Assembly (NCBI GenBank): GCA_039519185.1
Contig: CM076847.1
Span: forward strand, 1,860,001 to 1,924,000
Reading direction: 5' to 3'
From: Astragalus membranaceus
Taxonomy: Eukaryota > Streptophyta > Magnoliopsida > Fabales > Fabaceae
DNA: 64,000 bases
The position numbers and the translations under genes are program-made. Each line of letters starts with the position of its first letter. Position 1 is the first letter of the stretch. Below the pieces are notes generated by a model, which saw only the letters and a program-made list of their open reading frames with translations, did not search any database and had not been told where the DNA came from. Shown piece after piece: positions 22,141-34,079 of this stretch.

Positions 22141-23558
22141 GTGTGAAAAAAATGTGCAAGTATACACAGTCACAAACAAGTAATATAATGATAAGAAAAG
22201 TCGAACCCACACGGATTGGTTAAACTCTTGTGTGTTTAGAAAGCATATAAATTAGTGCAAATAAAAGTCGAACCCATGGGATTGGTTAATGATAAGAGGT
22301 CATTTGGTGATATTATTCATTACTTTTATTTTTTTAGAACAATGTGACTTGAGTTGCTGCTTATACTCTGACTATTCATTCTGGAGTTTCCCTTTTATAA
22401 ATTGGTTATAAATTACAAATTACAAATCTAATTGTGTAGCTATCCTCCAATGTCATACCGCTTGGGACTCAAGATTATTTTTTATGTTTGGTGTATGGAT
22501 TCAGGTCTAAGTGCTAAAATTGAATTACTGACTAAATACTTCCATTACACTGAGTGTTAGTGGATTCAAGAAGCAAGCAGGTAAAGTTGATTTAGTGAGC
22601 TTAAGACTTATGTTATCCTTTAGTTGACTGTGCACTTACAACATTTGATCAGACAGAGTTTCTTCTGATTGCTTTCTTGGGTTGAAGAATAAATGTCAGT
22701 AGCTTCTACTTTTTAAACTCCATTATCATTGTCCACATTTTAATCCAATTGCAGCCGCCTAAAGAGAACTGTCCTCAAACAATAATTTCATAGACTTATA
22801 TTTAACTAAATACTTAGCAAACACATGTTATTCCTATCCTTTTGATGCCTTAATGAAATGTTTATTTTGCTGCAATAACATACATACACCACACTCTGAG
22901 GACATTAACTTTACTTCCTTTCATAGACTTACATTTATCTAAGTACTTAGTAAGCCCATGTTACTCGATGCCTTTTGATGCCTTAATGAACTGTTTTTCT
23001 GCTGCAATAACATACACAAACATCTACACATCTATAATTAACATTACTTCATCTATACATCTATACACCGCACTCAGTAACAAATTTTTGTGCGGCAGGA
23101 TCATTTTGTTAAAGTGTATTGGTTTCCAAATCAAATATAGCATTACCTATTGCCCGATGACAACTTCACCTTGCCCTGTGTGGCTAAAGCTTTTAATTTA
23201 GACATTCCCTTTTGCTCATGTCATTTTTATTGTTTAAGTTGTTTTGCTTCTCATAGGCACATGTTTACTATGAAACACACTCATCTTTGCAATATTGATG
23301 ACATGAACCATTACTCTAAAAATATAGTTCTGGTTTTTGACTCTTTTAGAGAGTTTTAGTTTAATAGTGTTTTTCAATGTGGTTTCCGTCGTGGTTTGGT
23401 ATTGAAACCGGTCGAACTCAGTTACGCAATTCTGTGTCACCACCACTAAATGAGTTTCATAATAAATTAATCAAGGAAAGAGTCCCAAGTTGAAATCTGA
23501 TTAGTTTAACAAAAAAATTGTTGTTGCTCTATACCATAGTGTTTGAATGTCCATAAAA

Positions 23559-25623
23559 CTAGTAATATACCCGTGCATATACACGGGCCGCGTTACGTCA
23601 TAGGATTACCTCAAATAGAAACGTTAGTTTGAAATCTCATTAATCTAAAATTAATTATAAAATATAGAAGATGATTTGCATACGGACAGGTGTTGTCGTG
23701 TTCTTTTTAGGAATGAATTTAGACAGTATTTAAATAATCTGAACATTACCCCGTGAAAATAAAGAAAAATTAAAGTAGATAAAAAAGGAGTTTCAAATAA
23801 AAAATTGATAAATATTAAAACTAAAAATGTAAAAGTATCATTTAAAAACATTATGTGCATTTATCCCGTGTGTTTTTATATATCAGTGCAGTGTTTTTTT
23901 ATATATTAGTGTTGTTATCCCATGTTTTTTTATATATCAGTGCAACTATCTCGTGTTTTTATATATATCATTGCAATTATCCCCGTATTTTTTTGTATAT
24001 CAGTGCAGTTGTCCAGTGTTTTTTTATGTATCAGTGCAGTTATCTCATAGTTTCAATTGATTATTTGAGTAGATTAGTAGATTATTGTAGATAGTGAAAG
24101 ATAGATATAGTAGATTATTTGTCCTTTTTTAGGTATTAGTGACAAATATTTGTCGCGTGTGTTTTAAATATTAATCAGTTTAAATAGTCAATAAGTCTTC
24201 TTGTTTTTTTAGACAGTAGTTTTCAAAAACTATAATTATCAATGGCAAATATTAATCTCGTGTTTTTTTATATATCACTGCAGTTATCCCCGTGTTTTTT
24301 ATATATCCATGCAGTTATCTGGTAGTTTTAATTGATTATTTTAGTTGATAGTAGATTATAGTAGATAGTAAATTTGTTAGATAGTAGATTATCAATAAGA
24401 AATAATTTTTAAATATTAATTAGTAATTTAAATAGTCATTAAGCCTGCTTATTTTTTAGATAGTAGGTTTGTAGTAGTAGGTTTCAAAAAACTTAATTAT
24501 CAATGACAAATATTAAGTGTTTTTTATATAGCAGTGCAGTTATCTCGCAGTTTCAATTAATTATTTTAGTTGATTAATAGATTATAGTAAATAGTAAAAG
24601 AGAGATAGTAGATTATCAATAAGAAATATTTATTTTAAATATTAATCAGTAGTTTAAATAGTCATTAAATATTATTGTTTTTTAGAAAGCAGGTTAATAG
24701 TAGTCTTCCAAAAATTTAATTATCAATGTCAAATATTAATCCTTTGTCTTTTTATATATTTGTGTAGTTATCTCGTGTGTTTTTATATATCATTGCGGTT
24801 ATCTCATAGTTTCAATTGATTATTTGAGTTGATTAGTAGATTATTGCAGTTATCCCGTATTTTTATATTAGATTATTTGAGTTGATTAGTAGATTATAGT
24901 AGATTATTGCAGTTATCACGTGTTTTTTTAGATAGTAATTTTATAGTAGTTTTCCAAAATTATAATTATCAATGGTAAATATTAATTATAAATTGTCAAA
25001 AAAATTATAAATATCAATGGTAAATATTAATCCCGTGTTTTTTTATATATCACTGCAGTTATCCTGTGTTTTTTATTTATCAGTGCAGTTATCTCGTAGT
25101 TTCAATTGATTGTTTTAGTTGATTAGTAGATTATAGTAGATAATAAAAGTTAGATATTAGATTATCAATAAGAGATATTTGTTTTAAATATTAATTACTA
25201 ATTTAAATAGTCATTAAGTCTTCTTGTTTTTTAGATAGTAGGTTTATAGTAGTAGTCTTCAAAATTTTTAATTAAAGTAGTGTTTGTATAAATTTAGAAA
25301 TTTAGTTAAAAGAATTAAAGTGAAGTGATAAGAGAAAGAGAATAATTATTTATGGGAAAAGTAAAGTAAAAAGAAAAAAAGGAAGAAAGAGAGTGTAAAA
25401 GAAAAGTGAAAATGAGTAAAGAGAGTGTAAGAAGAAAGAGAAAAAAGGAAGAAAGAGAGTGTAAGATACAAGTGAAAAGTAAGAAAAAGAGTGTAAGAAT
25501 AAAGAGAAGAAAAAAAATAGAGGGTAATGACATTTTTACCCTCAAAAATTTGAGGTGTCTTTTAGATAGAATTGGGGTATTGGTAAAATCATATGTGGTG
25601 AATTTGTATAAATCTATAGTAGA
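23559..25623 (-). mobile_element. Non-autonomous Helitron, family 2
   Basis: On the minus strand the 3' end is CTAG (23562-23559) followed by T, with the hairpin CCCGTGTATATGCACGGG (23587-23570) just inside. The 5' end is TCTACTATAGATTTATAC at 25623, preceded by A. The 5' terminus resembles that of family 1, but the interior is different. Length 2,065 bp, AT-rich, with no transposition protein. Confidence 0.85.
24030..25275. repeat. Tandem array of 230-290-bp units inside Helitron family 2
   Basis: Five degenerate units restart at about 24051, 24325, 24558, 24812 and 25100 with a GTTTCAATTGATTATTT-like phrase. Each then has TAGATTATAGTAGATAGTA, a TTTAAATATTAATCAGT-like phrase and a block ending in TATATATCAGTGCAGTTATC. 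Confidence 0.75.
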
Positions 25624-26185
25624 TTGTATGATTTGCTCATATGTCCAAAAAATTAAAAGACCCACAAGAACAAAATAATGTCTATATTTCCATGATTTTA
25701 TTCTTAAAGGATGAGTTGGAAAAATAGATTTCCATTAGGTTGGAATGAGTTTAAAAACATTTATGAAAAAGAGAAAAGAGGAGAGGTACCGAGGGAGGAG
25801 GGAGAGAGGTGGACAATGAGGAGAGGTCGCAGTGGAGGTGATGGTGAAGCGGTGGAGAAAGAGTGAGAGGGTGGTGGTTCACGATGGTGGAGTTTGGGGA
25901 TGAAGATGGAGTTTTTTTTTTGCAAAAATACATTTTGGTCATTTATGTGTCATCAAAATTTCAGTATGGTCTTTTATGTTTTTTTCTCGCCACTAATGCT
26001 AACTAAGCAAGTCACATCTCACCGAAAAAAGAAGCAAGTCGCATAGTGTGTCATTCGTTAACATTAGTGTACAGAAAGTTAAAAAATGACTACTTTGACA
26101 TAGATTTGAAACAAAAAGGATCAAAGCAAGAAAAAATATACACAACTTAATTGAAATTTTGGTGAAATGGACAAAGATGCAGGTT
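25624..26185. other. Spacer between Helitron and gypsy gag
   Basis: Includes a GA-rich tract at 25765-25910. No gene supported. Confidence 0.4.
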
Positions 26186-26188
26186 TGC

Positions 26189-26240
26189 TTAATAAAAATA
26201 GTGATAATTGTATATAAAAAATGAATTAAAATATAATATG

Positions 26241-26310
<70 letters not shown>

Positions 26311-27100
26311 CATCATCATCTTCAACCTTGTAGATCCCAGCTGATTTCTTGATGTGTCTGTCACTTGTCTCCCATTGGGCATTATCGGCTGTTATCTCTG
26401 CAATTAAGTCATATACTGTCGCAGGTTCCCCATTCATTAGAGAGCCCCCGCAAGCCATATTAATAATTCCCCTATTTTGAGAAGATAATCCGTTGCAAAA
26501 ATATTCAAGCAATTGCCACTTCTCAAATCCATGATGTGGACAACTTCGGAGTAAGGCTTGAAATCTTTCCCAAGCTTCATGCAAAGATTCTTGCTCGAGT
26601 TGAGCAAAGCTGATTATTGCACCTCAGATCTTAGTAGTCTTACCTGGAGGAAAATATTTGGTCAAGAATTTTTGCTTCAGTTGATCCCAAGTGGTAATGG
26701 ACTCAGCAGGTTGAGAGTCTAGCCAAACAGATGCCTTGTCAGCAAATGACCATGGAAACAATCTCACTCTAATGGCATCAGGAGTGACACCGTTACAAAT
26801 TACTGAGTCTGCCACCCTCAAGAAGTTTCTAAGATGGGTGTGCGGGTCTTCTGTTGGTGCACCTCTGAACATAGTTGAATTCTGAACCATTTGAATCGAG
26901 CTGGGTTTGAGCTCAAAGTTAGTAGCTTGCACAGGTGGATTGACTATGCTTGTAGTGATATTCGCTGTGGGTGTAAAGTAGTCCCGAAGAGTTCTTCTCG
27001 GATTGGCAGCCATCACTCTTGTCTCTTTTCTTATCCTTCGAGCAGTTCTTTCAATTTCTGGATCAAAAACCAAAATAGGCTCCTGGGAGCGGGTGAGCAT
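26189..27100 (-). pseudogene. Ty3/gypsy gag (Athila-like), truncated
   Basis: One minus-strand frame runs from MLTRSQEPILVFDPEIERTA through the retrotransposon gag domain: FRGAPTEDPHTHLRNFLRVA, IRVRLFPWSFADKASVWLDS, TTWDQLKQKFLTKYFPPGKT, then HEAWERFQALLRSCPHHGFE and YDLIAEITADNAQW. A single in-frame TGA lies at about 26628 (after GKTTKI). The frame then enters a (TTA)n microsatellite read as polyasparagine and ends. Capsid-type gag multimerises RNA into particles. Protease, pol and integrase are absent to the left. Its LTR and primer-binding site lie directly upstream (27257 onward). Confidence 0.85.
26242..26320. repeat. (TTA)n/(CAT)n microsatellite in gag
   Basis: About 23 TTA repeats followed by four CAT. 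On the minus strand it encodes Asp then a polyasparagine run within the gag frame, which suggests expansion after the element died. Confidence 0.95.
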
Positions 27101-27256
27101 TCACTAGTAATAGTAATAAAAATAAAACTAACTAATAAAATAAAACTAAATATAATTTTTTTTCTTTTTATTAAATTAAAACAAGAATTAAAATAAATGT
27201 CTAAAGCAATAAATTATGTCTAAAACAAGAATTTTTTTTTCTTTTTATTAAATTAA

Positions 27257-27274
27257 TCCCCGGCAACGACGCCA
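27257..27274 (-). promoter_or_regulatory. Primer-binding site complementary to a tRNA-Asp 3' end
   Basis: The minus-strand TGGCGTCGTTGCCGGGGA differs by one base from the TGGCGCCGTTGCCGGGGA used by Athila-type elements, which pairs with the 3' end of tRNA-Asp. It lies a few bases inside the LTR boundary at 27281, as expected. Confidence 0.8.
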
Positions 27275-27280
27275 AAAACT

Positions 27281-28304
27281 TGTTGCGTTAAAAACACACT
27301 AGAGCAAGTGTACTCTATCGCAGAAGTAGTATAAAAAATATCGTCTCCACAGGGATTAATTAACAAGTACCAAACTACTTAAAATTAATTATTATTTAGA
27401 CGAACGAATGTTTGGTTGTTATAGAAACTAAAATAAAAAGAAATAAATAGCAATAATTAAAATGTAAAGTTTAACCAATGGAGAGAAGCCTAGGGTCATG
27501 GTTTCACTTGCAAGCTTCGATTCCCCTATGTCTAATTCTACCTGAATTCCTTTATTTTATTCAATTACCAATCCCTTTACTAAAACTATTAATCCGTTTG
27601 GTCATTCGTGATTAATATTCTTTTTCCTAAATTAACCATTGTTTGGTCATGCAAGAATTTAAATTCAGGAAAAGCATAAAGAGCAAAAAGGTTGAATGAT
27701 TGGAAGACTAAATTAAAGTTTGGTCATGCATTAATTATAGCCCCAATTATCCTATAGGCCCACCAACTAATTGCAGTACGGTCGCTGATCAACTAATTGA
27801 TTATAATTATGTGATAAAAGCAGTAGGATAATATCAATTGAAATAAAAACCAAGAATTCAAACCAGAAATTAGAACATAAAAAGGTCTCTAAACATGCAA
27901 GATCCACCTAAAACCCTAGAAGAGGATTTAGCTATCCATAGTGTTCGAGATCAGTAAAATAAAATTAGGAGTCATAAATTACAGAGATAAAAATAACCCG
28001 GAATAGAGAAATTTCTGATCGTGAAAATTTAGTCTCATTTTTCTGCTTCAGAACTCTCTCACGGTGACAAGAACGAGTACCCAAAACTCTCTCCTCTATT
28101 TGCCGGCGCTACTGTTGCTGTGCGTGGATTCTCTCGTGTGTGCCGCTTTCTTTCTTTCTCTCACTGTCTACGGCTCCTTCTCTCTCTAATTCTTCTCCTC
28201 GTCCATTGACGTTCACTTCTAAAAAGGTACAAATTGTAATTGGTTTTTTGTTGTGTGCGGCCCTGTATATCTCACGCCTAGGTTCTCCTCCCCTTTATTA
28301 TTAA
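27281..28304 (-). repeat. Athila-like LTR, inner portion
   Basis: On the plus strand the LTR starts TGTTGCGTTAAAAAC, next to the primer-binding site. It continues to 28304, where a Helitron 3' terminus interrupts it. The outer portion is taken to be the segment ending at 35117. AT-rich with no coding function. Confidence 0.65.
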
Positions 28305-28591
28305 CTAGCCTCATCACCCGTGCGATGCACGGGGAGAGCTAGTATTAATTAATGTAATTAATCCAACCTAATATAGCTAGTTTATATATCATAAAATCTT
28401 AAGAGAAGGCTGAGTGAGGTATCACAATTAAAAAGAACAAAAGATACAAAAAATGGACTGAATATGAAAGAAGGTCCAAAAACAAAAATGGAGAGAATAT
28501 AGCTAGTATCAAGTAACATATTAATTAATCCAACCTAATCCAACCTAAACAATATAGTAAATAGCAAATAGTGCAACAACAAAAAAAAAAA

Positions 28592-28751
28592 TTACAAACC
28601 AAACATAATTAATAATTATCTTAACGAAATAACATAGTATAATCAACAAAGCCTCTAATCAATAACAATTGTTACAAACCAAACATAATTAATAATTATC
28701 TTAACGAAATAACATAGTATAATCAACAAAGCCTCTAATCAATAACAATTG
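28592..28751. repeat. Perfect 80-bp tandem duplication
   Basis: The segment starting TTACAAACCAAACATAATTA is present twice (28592-28671 and 28672-28751). The second copy contains the last codons and stop of the minus-strand ORF at 28735-29202. Confidence 0.93.
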
Positions 28752-29202
28752 GAGCATCTTCAAGCAAACCAGATGGTCCATCAAAGTTAGATCTAGGCAT
28801 CTCAACCTGGAGAGCAGGGGGCTGACGACGCATTAGCCTTGGACGTAAACGATCGCGAGTCATGAGAACATGCATTTCAAAAAGACCACGTGATGATTTG
28901 TAAGACAATACAACCTCCCTACGAATAGGCATTCCAAAAAAACCATCCACTCCAAAGAGTTCCATAAAAGCTCTAGTGTTAGTATCCAAGTATGGAGCAT
29001 TGTTCTTGTCAAAAACAATAACAGCAGGGTGAGAAGTACCACCAATAGACTCAATGCTAAGATTGGAAGGAAGTGTATGACCATAGACATCATAAAAGGA
29101 TTTAGGAACCCTAATCAATGACTGCAAAGTACAAAAATAAAAAATTAGTACAAACAAAACATGCAGAGAAAAGTAATAAACTGAAAAAATGACACAAGAC
29201 AT
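28735..29202 (-). CDS. Unidentified Helitron-borne ORF
   Basis: The conserved-looking part starts near 29120 (minus) as LIRVPKSFYDVYGHTLPSNL, probably after an intron, since the codons before it are hydrophobic and intron-like. It continues VIVFDKNNAPYLDTNTRAFM, FGVDGFFGMPIRREVVLSY and FEMHVLMTRDRLRPRLMRRQ to a TAG at 28735. The opening phrase and alternating hydrophobic pattern loosely recall a B3-type DNA-binding fold, but the evidence is weak. It lies downstream of the helicase on the same strand. It may be an accessory Helitron gene or captured host exons. Confidence 0.4.
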   Translation of the reverse strand: MSCVIFSVYYFSLHVLFVLIFYFCTLQSLIRVPKSFYDVYGHTLPSNLSIESIGGTSHPAVIVFDKNNAPYLDTNTRAFMELFGVDGFFGMPIRREVVLSYKSSRGLFEMHVLMTRDRLRPRLMRRQPPALQVEMPRSNFDGPSGLLEDAPIVID

Positions 29203-29514
29203 TTACCGAAGCCATAGAGATTACTGAATGAAAAGTCTTGGATGCTGGAGCCATATCTACAAGAAGACAAGATGAATCGGTAGCATTACTAATAGATAAA
29301 GAGAATGCTGGACTAATATAGACTAATATGAGATAAATATTGAATGAGGTAAGGGAGATAAGCCAAGCAACAAAAAACGATGAGCAGCAGCTGTATGGCT
29401 CATCAATAGAAGACCATCCCCTTTCAAGCAAAGAGTCACTGGTCATCAATCTACAGATTTTTTTATTAATGGTCATGGATACATGCAACTATATGATTTT
29501 TTAAGAGAGGAAAT

Positions 29515-29715
29515 GTAGGTGCATTTAGAGCATTTGGGCTTGTAATATAGATTGTGGCCCGTAGTTGTTTAGTATGGAATAATGGGCCTGTTTTGCCAAA
29601 GCTCAGGTCCATCTCCTTATTCTCTCTGAGTTGTATGTGTATCTAATAAACAAACTCTAATTGTAACTTTTTCATTATCAATGCAATAAGCTTTCCTCTC
29701 AATTCTGTTAGAACT
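29515..29715 (+). repeat. LTR-like fragment
   Basis: From TGTAGGTGCATTTAG to CCATTACA there is a promoter- and terminator-like stretch (TATCTAATAAACAAACTC, TTATCAATGCAATAAGC), as in an LTR R/U5. No TSD and no coding partner was found. Confidence 0.3.
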
Positions 29716-30005
29716 ACCATTACAGGATGTTCTTCAAGATTGGCTTCCCTTCAACTACATGCAAAGGATCGTGCTTTGGTGCCTCCTGACTCTGATGCTG
29801 GTGATGGTCGATGCTTGTGGCCAGGTACTAATAATGGTTTATTCTCTGTATCTACAACCTATAATCTTTTGTGTGGGTTTGATAAGGATCATGGATCTGG
29901 ACTTTGGTCTAAGGTGTGTGGAAGCTTTTTGTGCAAGAGAAGGTGCCCTATTTTTTATGGCTTGTTTATCATGACAGAATTTTAACAAATGCTCGGCTGC
30001 ATATG
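29716..30005 (+). pseudogene. LINE reverse-transcriptase zinc-binding (zf-RVT) fragment
   Basis: The plus strand reads DVLQDWLPFNYMQRI, then in a second frame PPDSDAGDGRCLWPGTNNGL and FSVSTTYNLLCGFDKDHGSG LW. A third frame near the end gives HDRILTNARLHMAH. This is the zinc-binding region that follows reverse transcriptase in plant L1 elements. At least two frameshifts. It was carried into the Helitron or inserted there. Confidence 0.75.
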
Positions 30006-30730
30006 GCTCATCAATAGAAGACCATCCCCTTTCAAGCAAAGAGTCACTGTAAATGGTATCTCCTATCTCCAAGCCTTTATGCATGTCCGCCGGAGCAATA
30101 TTAGTCTCCCAACGGAGCTACGATGACGGATCTAAGTCTTTTTCTTTCTTCTCTTAGATCTGGATCTAGATCTTCTCTATTTTTTTATTTTGATTATTTT
30201 TTTAATTTTTTGGACCTGAACCTGAAATATGTTTGTTTGTGTTTCGGTTTGATGTGAAAATAAAATTCTGTTTGTTGGTTTCTCTTCCCCATTATTTTCC
30301 TGTTTTATTTTTATTTTTATTAATGGTCATGGATACAATCAGAGGCGTCGCCTCTACGCACTGAGGTTGATGAGAAAGATGGACTCGCCGCTGAGCCCCA
30401 GGTTCAGACGGAGCCGCGTAACGCCGCCCTATCTGAAGCCGCCGGTAAGCTCGGTCATCGGGGAGAGAAGATTAAAATCGAAACTCAAAATTTGGGAAAT
30501 AGTAAGAGAAGAAACATGAACAGCAAACAGGAAACAAACCTGAAGAAAATCACCACGCTGTTTGAAGATTCGCGATGACGAAGGGAAGAACAAAGGCAGC
30601 TACACTGTTAAGAAAACAAAAAATGCAAAAAAACATCTGAGCAAATTAAGGCAGCCACCCAATGTTAAGGAAATAGCCTAATACAATAAATGGGCCCAAA
30701 ACAAAAATGGGCTGAAAAATTAGAATTTAC

Positions 30731-32880
30731 CTATTGTAGATTTTGAAAAACTTCTCTATATACAACATTAGAAGTAAAGTTGGTATAACACTCATTATCA
30801 TCAAGAATAAGCAATTTCAAACCAGCTCTAGAAGTAACACGAGAAACCCCAACATAGAGTTGACCGTGAGAAAAAACTGGTCTTGGAAGATAAAGACCAA
30901 CCTTTTTCAAAGACTGTCCTTGACTTTTGTTAATAGTCATGGCAAATGAAAGTGCTAAGGGAAATTGTCTGCGCTGAAATTTGAAAGGTATCCTAACATC
31001 AGATGGTGTAAGAGAGAGTCTTGGAATGTAAACCTTATCACCAATATTACTTCCTGATATGACTTTACCCTCAATAACATATTTACCAAGTCTAGTTATA
31101 ATAAGTCGAGTGCCATTACACAATCCTGATGATTGGTCAATATTTCTCAACAACATAACAGGCACACCAACCTTTAATGTTAAAATATGATTTGGAATAC
31201 CAGAAGCAATTATGGTATTTAAAAACTCAGGAGTATGAACATCATCTGGAGAATCTATATCAGAGCTAGCTGAACATGGACTATCAAAACTCAAATACCT
31301 CATATCATCTCCAGGAATCAATGACAATATATAATCGTTAAGAACGTCGACCAAATCATTAGTAGGTGCTAATATAGCCCTATCACTAAAAAATGATGGA
31401 CTTGTCATATTGTTCAACAACAATGGATATACCTCTTCAACAATGCTTTTGAGAGGATCAAGAGAAGGATGGAGTAGTAAATCAGATGGAATCTCAACAT
31501 CTGAATCAAAATCATTATGAGAACCCAAGACACCATCACCAATTCCAAGAACCCAGTCTGAAAAACTTCGCATCTGGTCAACATTAATAAAAGAACCACC
31601 AGTCAACAAACGCATATTTGTGGATAAAGTAAGCACCTCACAAGAATTCCAAAGATAAGATGAATTTATAGATGAGTGAACAACTTCTTGTCTGGTCCCT
31701 TTAGGAATGACAGGCAAAACCTGACGAAAATCACCCCCAAGAACAACAACCTTCCCTCCAAAGGGAATATCAAGACGGCCATTGTTTTTAAATCGAAGAA
31801 TATCCCTAAAAGTTTTGTCAACAGCTTCAAAACAATGTCTATGAGTCATAGGAGCTTCATCCCAAATAATTAGCTTAGATCTCAATATCAACTCAGCGAG
31901 AGGACTACCTTGATTAATACTACAAGTAGAATCTTCATCCACATTTATAGGGATTGCAAACCGCGAGTGAGCTGTACGACCACCAGGAATTAGAAGAGCA
32001 GCTATGCCACTAGAAGCAACAGTCAAAACTATATCACCTTTTGACCGCAAAGCAGCACATAAATCCCTCCAAATAAAAGTCTTACCAGTTCCCCCATAAC
32101 CATAAACAAAAAACAATCCAGGAACACCGTTATTGATCCGTGAGAGAACAGTGTCATACACCACACGTTGCTGACTATTCATTGTGGACAATAATTGGAG
32201 ATGCTCAAAAGCCAAAGCATCTCTATCGTAGTTCAACTCATCATAAATAAGTCTATTCTGACTTATTGAACAAAGACTGACATCAATTGCCGGCAAGCCT
32301 GGAAAATCGTCCAAACTCTTGTTATTGCTCTGGAGCAACTTCTGAATATCAACTAATGCAAAAGCCTGCAACTCCTCGGGTGACAAATGTAGTCCTACAA
32401 GTAAATGAACACAACTATAAGCCTGAACACAAGTTAACAAAAACAGAAGAAATAAAAAGAATAACGATCACCTGGAAATTGAAGGAGAGACCTCTGTCTA
32501 TACAAAACATCATCAGTTAAATACTCCCAAACCTCATTCCAAACATATTCGGGTCGAGACAATTGATTTGACAACAATAAGTACGAAAACAAACGCCGAA
32601 GATAAGTGGCAGTACCCCAAAAACTCGCTTCTTTAATAGCATCTATATATTCCTTGTCATCATTCAATAAACCACGGGCATAACATGCTTCTCTAAAGGT
32701 TAAATAAACATCATCGCCAACAGTCCTAAGATCTTCATAACAAACTACCCCTGTCACATAACTTAAGAGAATTCTTAAATAATAAAGCTCACCAGTCCCT
32801 GGGGGAACATAATGAAGCCTTCCAAGAGTAAACCCTTTTTTCCGTGGACACCATTTATGTTCTGCATCCTTCCACACAAA
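30731..32880 (-). CDS. Helitron helicase (PIF1-like) with N-terminal Rep part missing
   Basis: Two open segments on the minus strand join by a 77-nt GT-AG intron (32471-32395). The upstream exon (about 32880-32472) has GRLHYVPPGTGELYYLRILL, YEDLRTVG, FREACYARGLL and YLRRLFSYLLLSNQLSRPEY, the linker always found before the helicase. The main exon holds the SF1B helicase: Walker A GYGGTGKTF, Walker B LIIWDEAPM, VVLGGDFRQVLPVI, then LILTLKVGVPVMLLRN-type motifs and the C-terminal AMTINKSQGQSL...YVGVSRV. It ends in TAG at 30731. In Helitrons this helicase unwinds DNA during rolling-circle transposition together with an HUH nuclease on the same polypeptide. No nuclease motif is present upstream, where (TA)n and a duplicated segment occur. 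The helicase frame itself is intact over 569 codons. Confidence 0.88.
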
Positions 32881-33027
32881 AAAAATGAAGCAATCAAATT
32901 AAGTAGAATAAAGGAACATAATATGAACAAATCATGAGGATTGTCTCTCTTTTAAGTAGTTCCGAACTACATCAACGCTTTCCATATTATCAATGCAGAG
33001 GTAACAATCATGCCTGAGGCAAAATAG

Positions 33028-33103
33028 AGACCACCTCACTAAATATAAGTTATATAGATAGACCAGAAATCCAGGATGTTGACACACTATTGTGGTAAAA
33101 TCA

Positions 33104-33141
<38 letters not shown>

Positions 33142-33518
33142 AGAAATTATCAAATTAAAGAATAATTCAAATTAAAGAATAATGTCACCAAAGTAGTAAC
33201 AATACAACTAACTAATGAAATTAAAACAGCTTATGCCCCTAAATTTTATAATGTTACAACAACCACTCAACTAACAAACAAAAACTCCACCTAGAGAGTG
33301 TAACTGTCATTAGCCAGTTTTTAATTAACCAATCATTGATAAAAAATTGCCCCAAAAGAAAGAACCAATGATTCATTCACACATTAAAAGAGAGACTCAT
33401 TAGAAAATAGAATTTCCAGATCACTGCTGTGGAAAGAAATAGAGACCACCTCACTAAATATAAGTTATATAGATAGACCAGAAATCCAGGATGTTGACAC
33501 ACTATTGTGGTAAAATCA

Positions 33519-33582
<64 letters not shown>

Positions 33583-33595
33583 AGAAATTATCAAC
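33028..33595. repeat. Direct duplication containing (TA)n
   Basis: About 110 bp (GAGACCACCTCACTAAATAT to GTGGTAAAATCAGC) plus the following (TA)n and TGGAGAAATTATCAA occur at 33026-33150 and again at 33440-33596. The TA runs are 33105-33139 and 33521-33580. The first copy is in the helicase 5' region. Confidence 0.88.
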
Positions 33596-34079
33596 CAAGA
33601 AAAACACTGAAGTACTGTTTCCAGTTTCCAGCATATGCATACATGATCTGCACTTAAAGAATTGTGATATAATTATTACAATACACTACCCCAAGTGGGA
33701 GCTTGTTGGAATTTTATATTTGAATGATTTAATATAAGCTAATATCATATGGTACTTCTATTAGCTATTTATCACAAATGCACTATTTTTTTATATGATC
33801 AAGGAACTCTAAGAACCACAAAGCCACCAATCAAATTAAGTATAATAAATGAATATAAGGCATTCAGACCAGGGAAAGGTCATAGTGGCATATGGACATC
33901 TTCAACCTCCCTTCCATTTGATGAAGTATAGCAGAAGCAATATCGGTAGTAACGAAAGCACCCCCCTGATGAAAGCAAACAACAAAGCAATTAGCAATTG
34001 TAAAAACGAATTAAAGAAAGAAAAACAAAAGGACACGAAGCATGTATTCAAGGAGGTTGAAGTCTTACGGGAGCATTTG

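Larger units (their letters stand above)
20743..23390. repeat. Duplicated block, copy A
   Basis: From TTTGGCCTCTTTAGTACATA to about 23390, this block recurs in pieces at 39195-41545 (B), 46795-47634 (C), 47926-49360 and 50477-50755 (D). It includes a gene-exon-like part at 21618-21980, a G-rich part (22025-22140) and long non-coding AT-rich sequence. Copy A has no Mutator-like insertion and keeps the uninterrupted target TTTTGTTAA at 23104-23112. In the minus strand at about 21680-21760 the frame VSFPQYETTVNVELELKEND is conserved in all copies but not identified. Confidence 0.85.

Noticed and set aside
22968..23359. Short Cys/His-containing ORFs in block A and D
   Set aside because: They fall in non-coding block sequence, and the spacing of Cys and His fits no zinc-binding pattern.
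23855..25110. Regularly spaced short repeats (TATATATCAGTGCAGTTATC) resembling a CRISPR array
   Set aside because: Spacing and sequence vary, spacers are themselves repeated, and the genome is a plant; it is a degenerate tandem array in a Helitron.
33507..33737. ORFs with long Tyr-Ile repeats over (TA)n runs (also at 12.3, 20.8 and 39.2 kb)
   Set aside because: They are translations of TA microsatellites and have no domain or codon bias.
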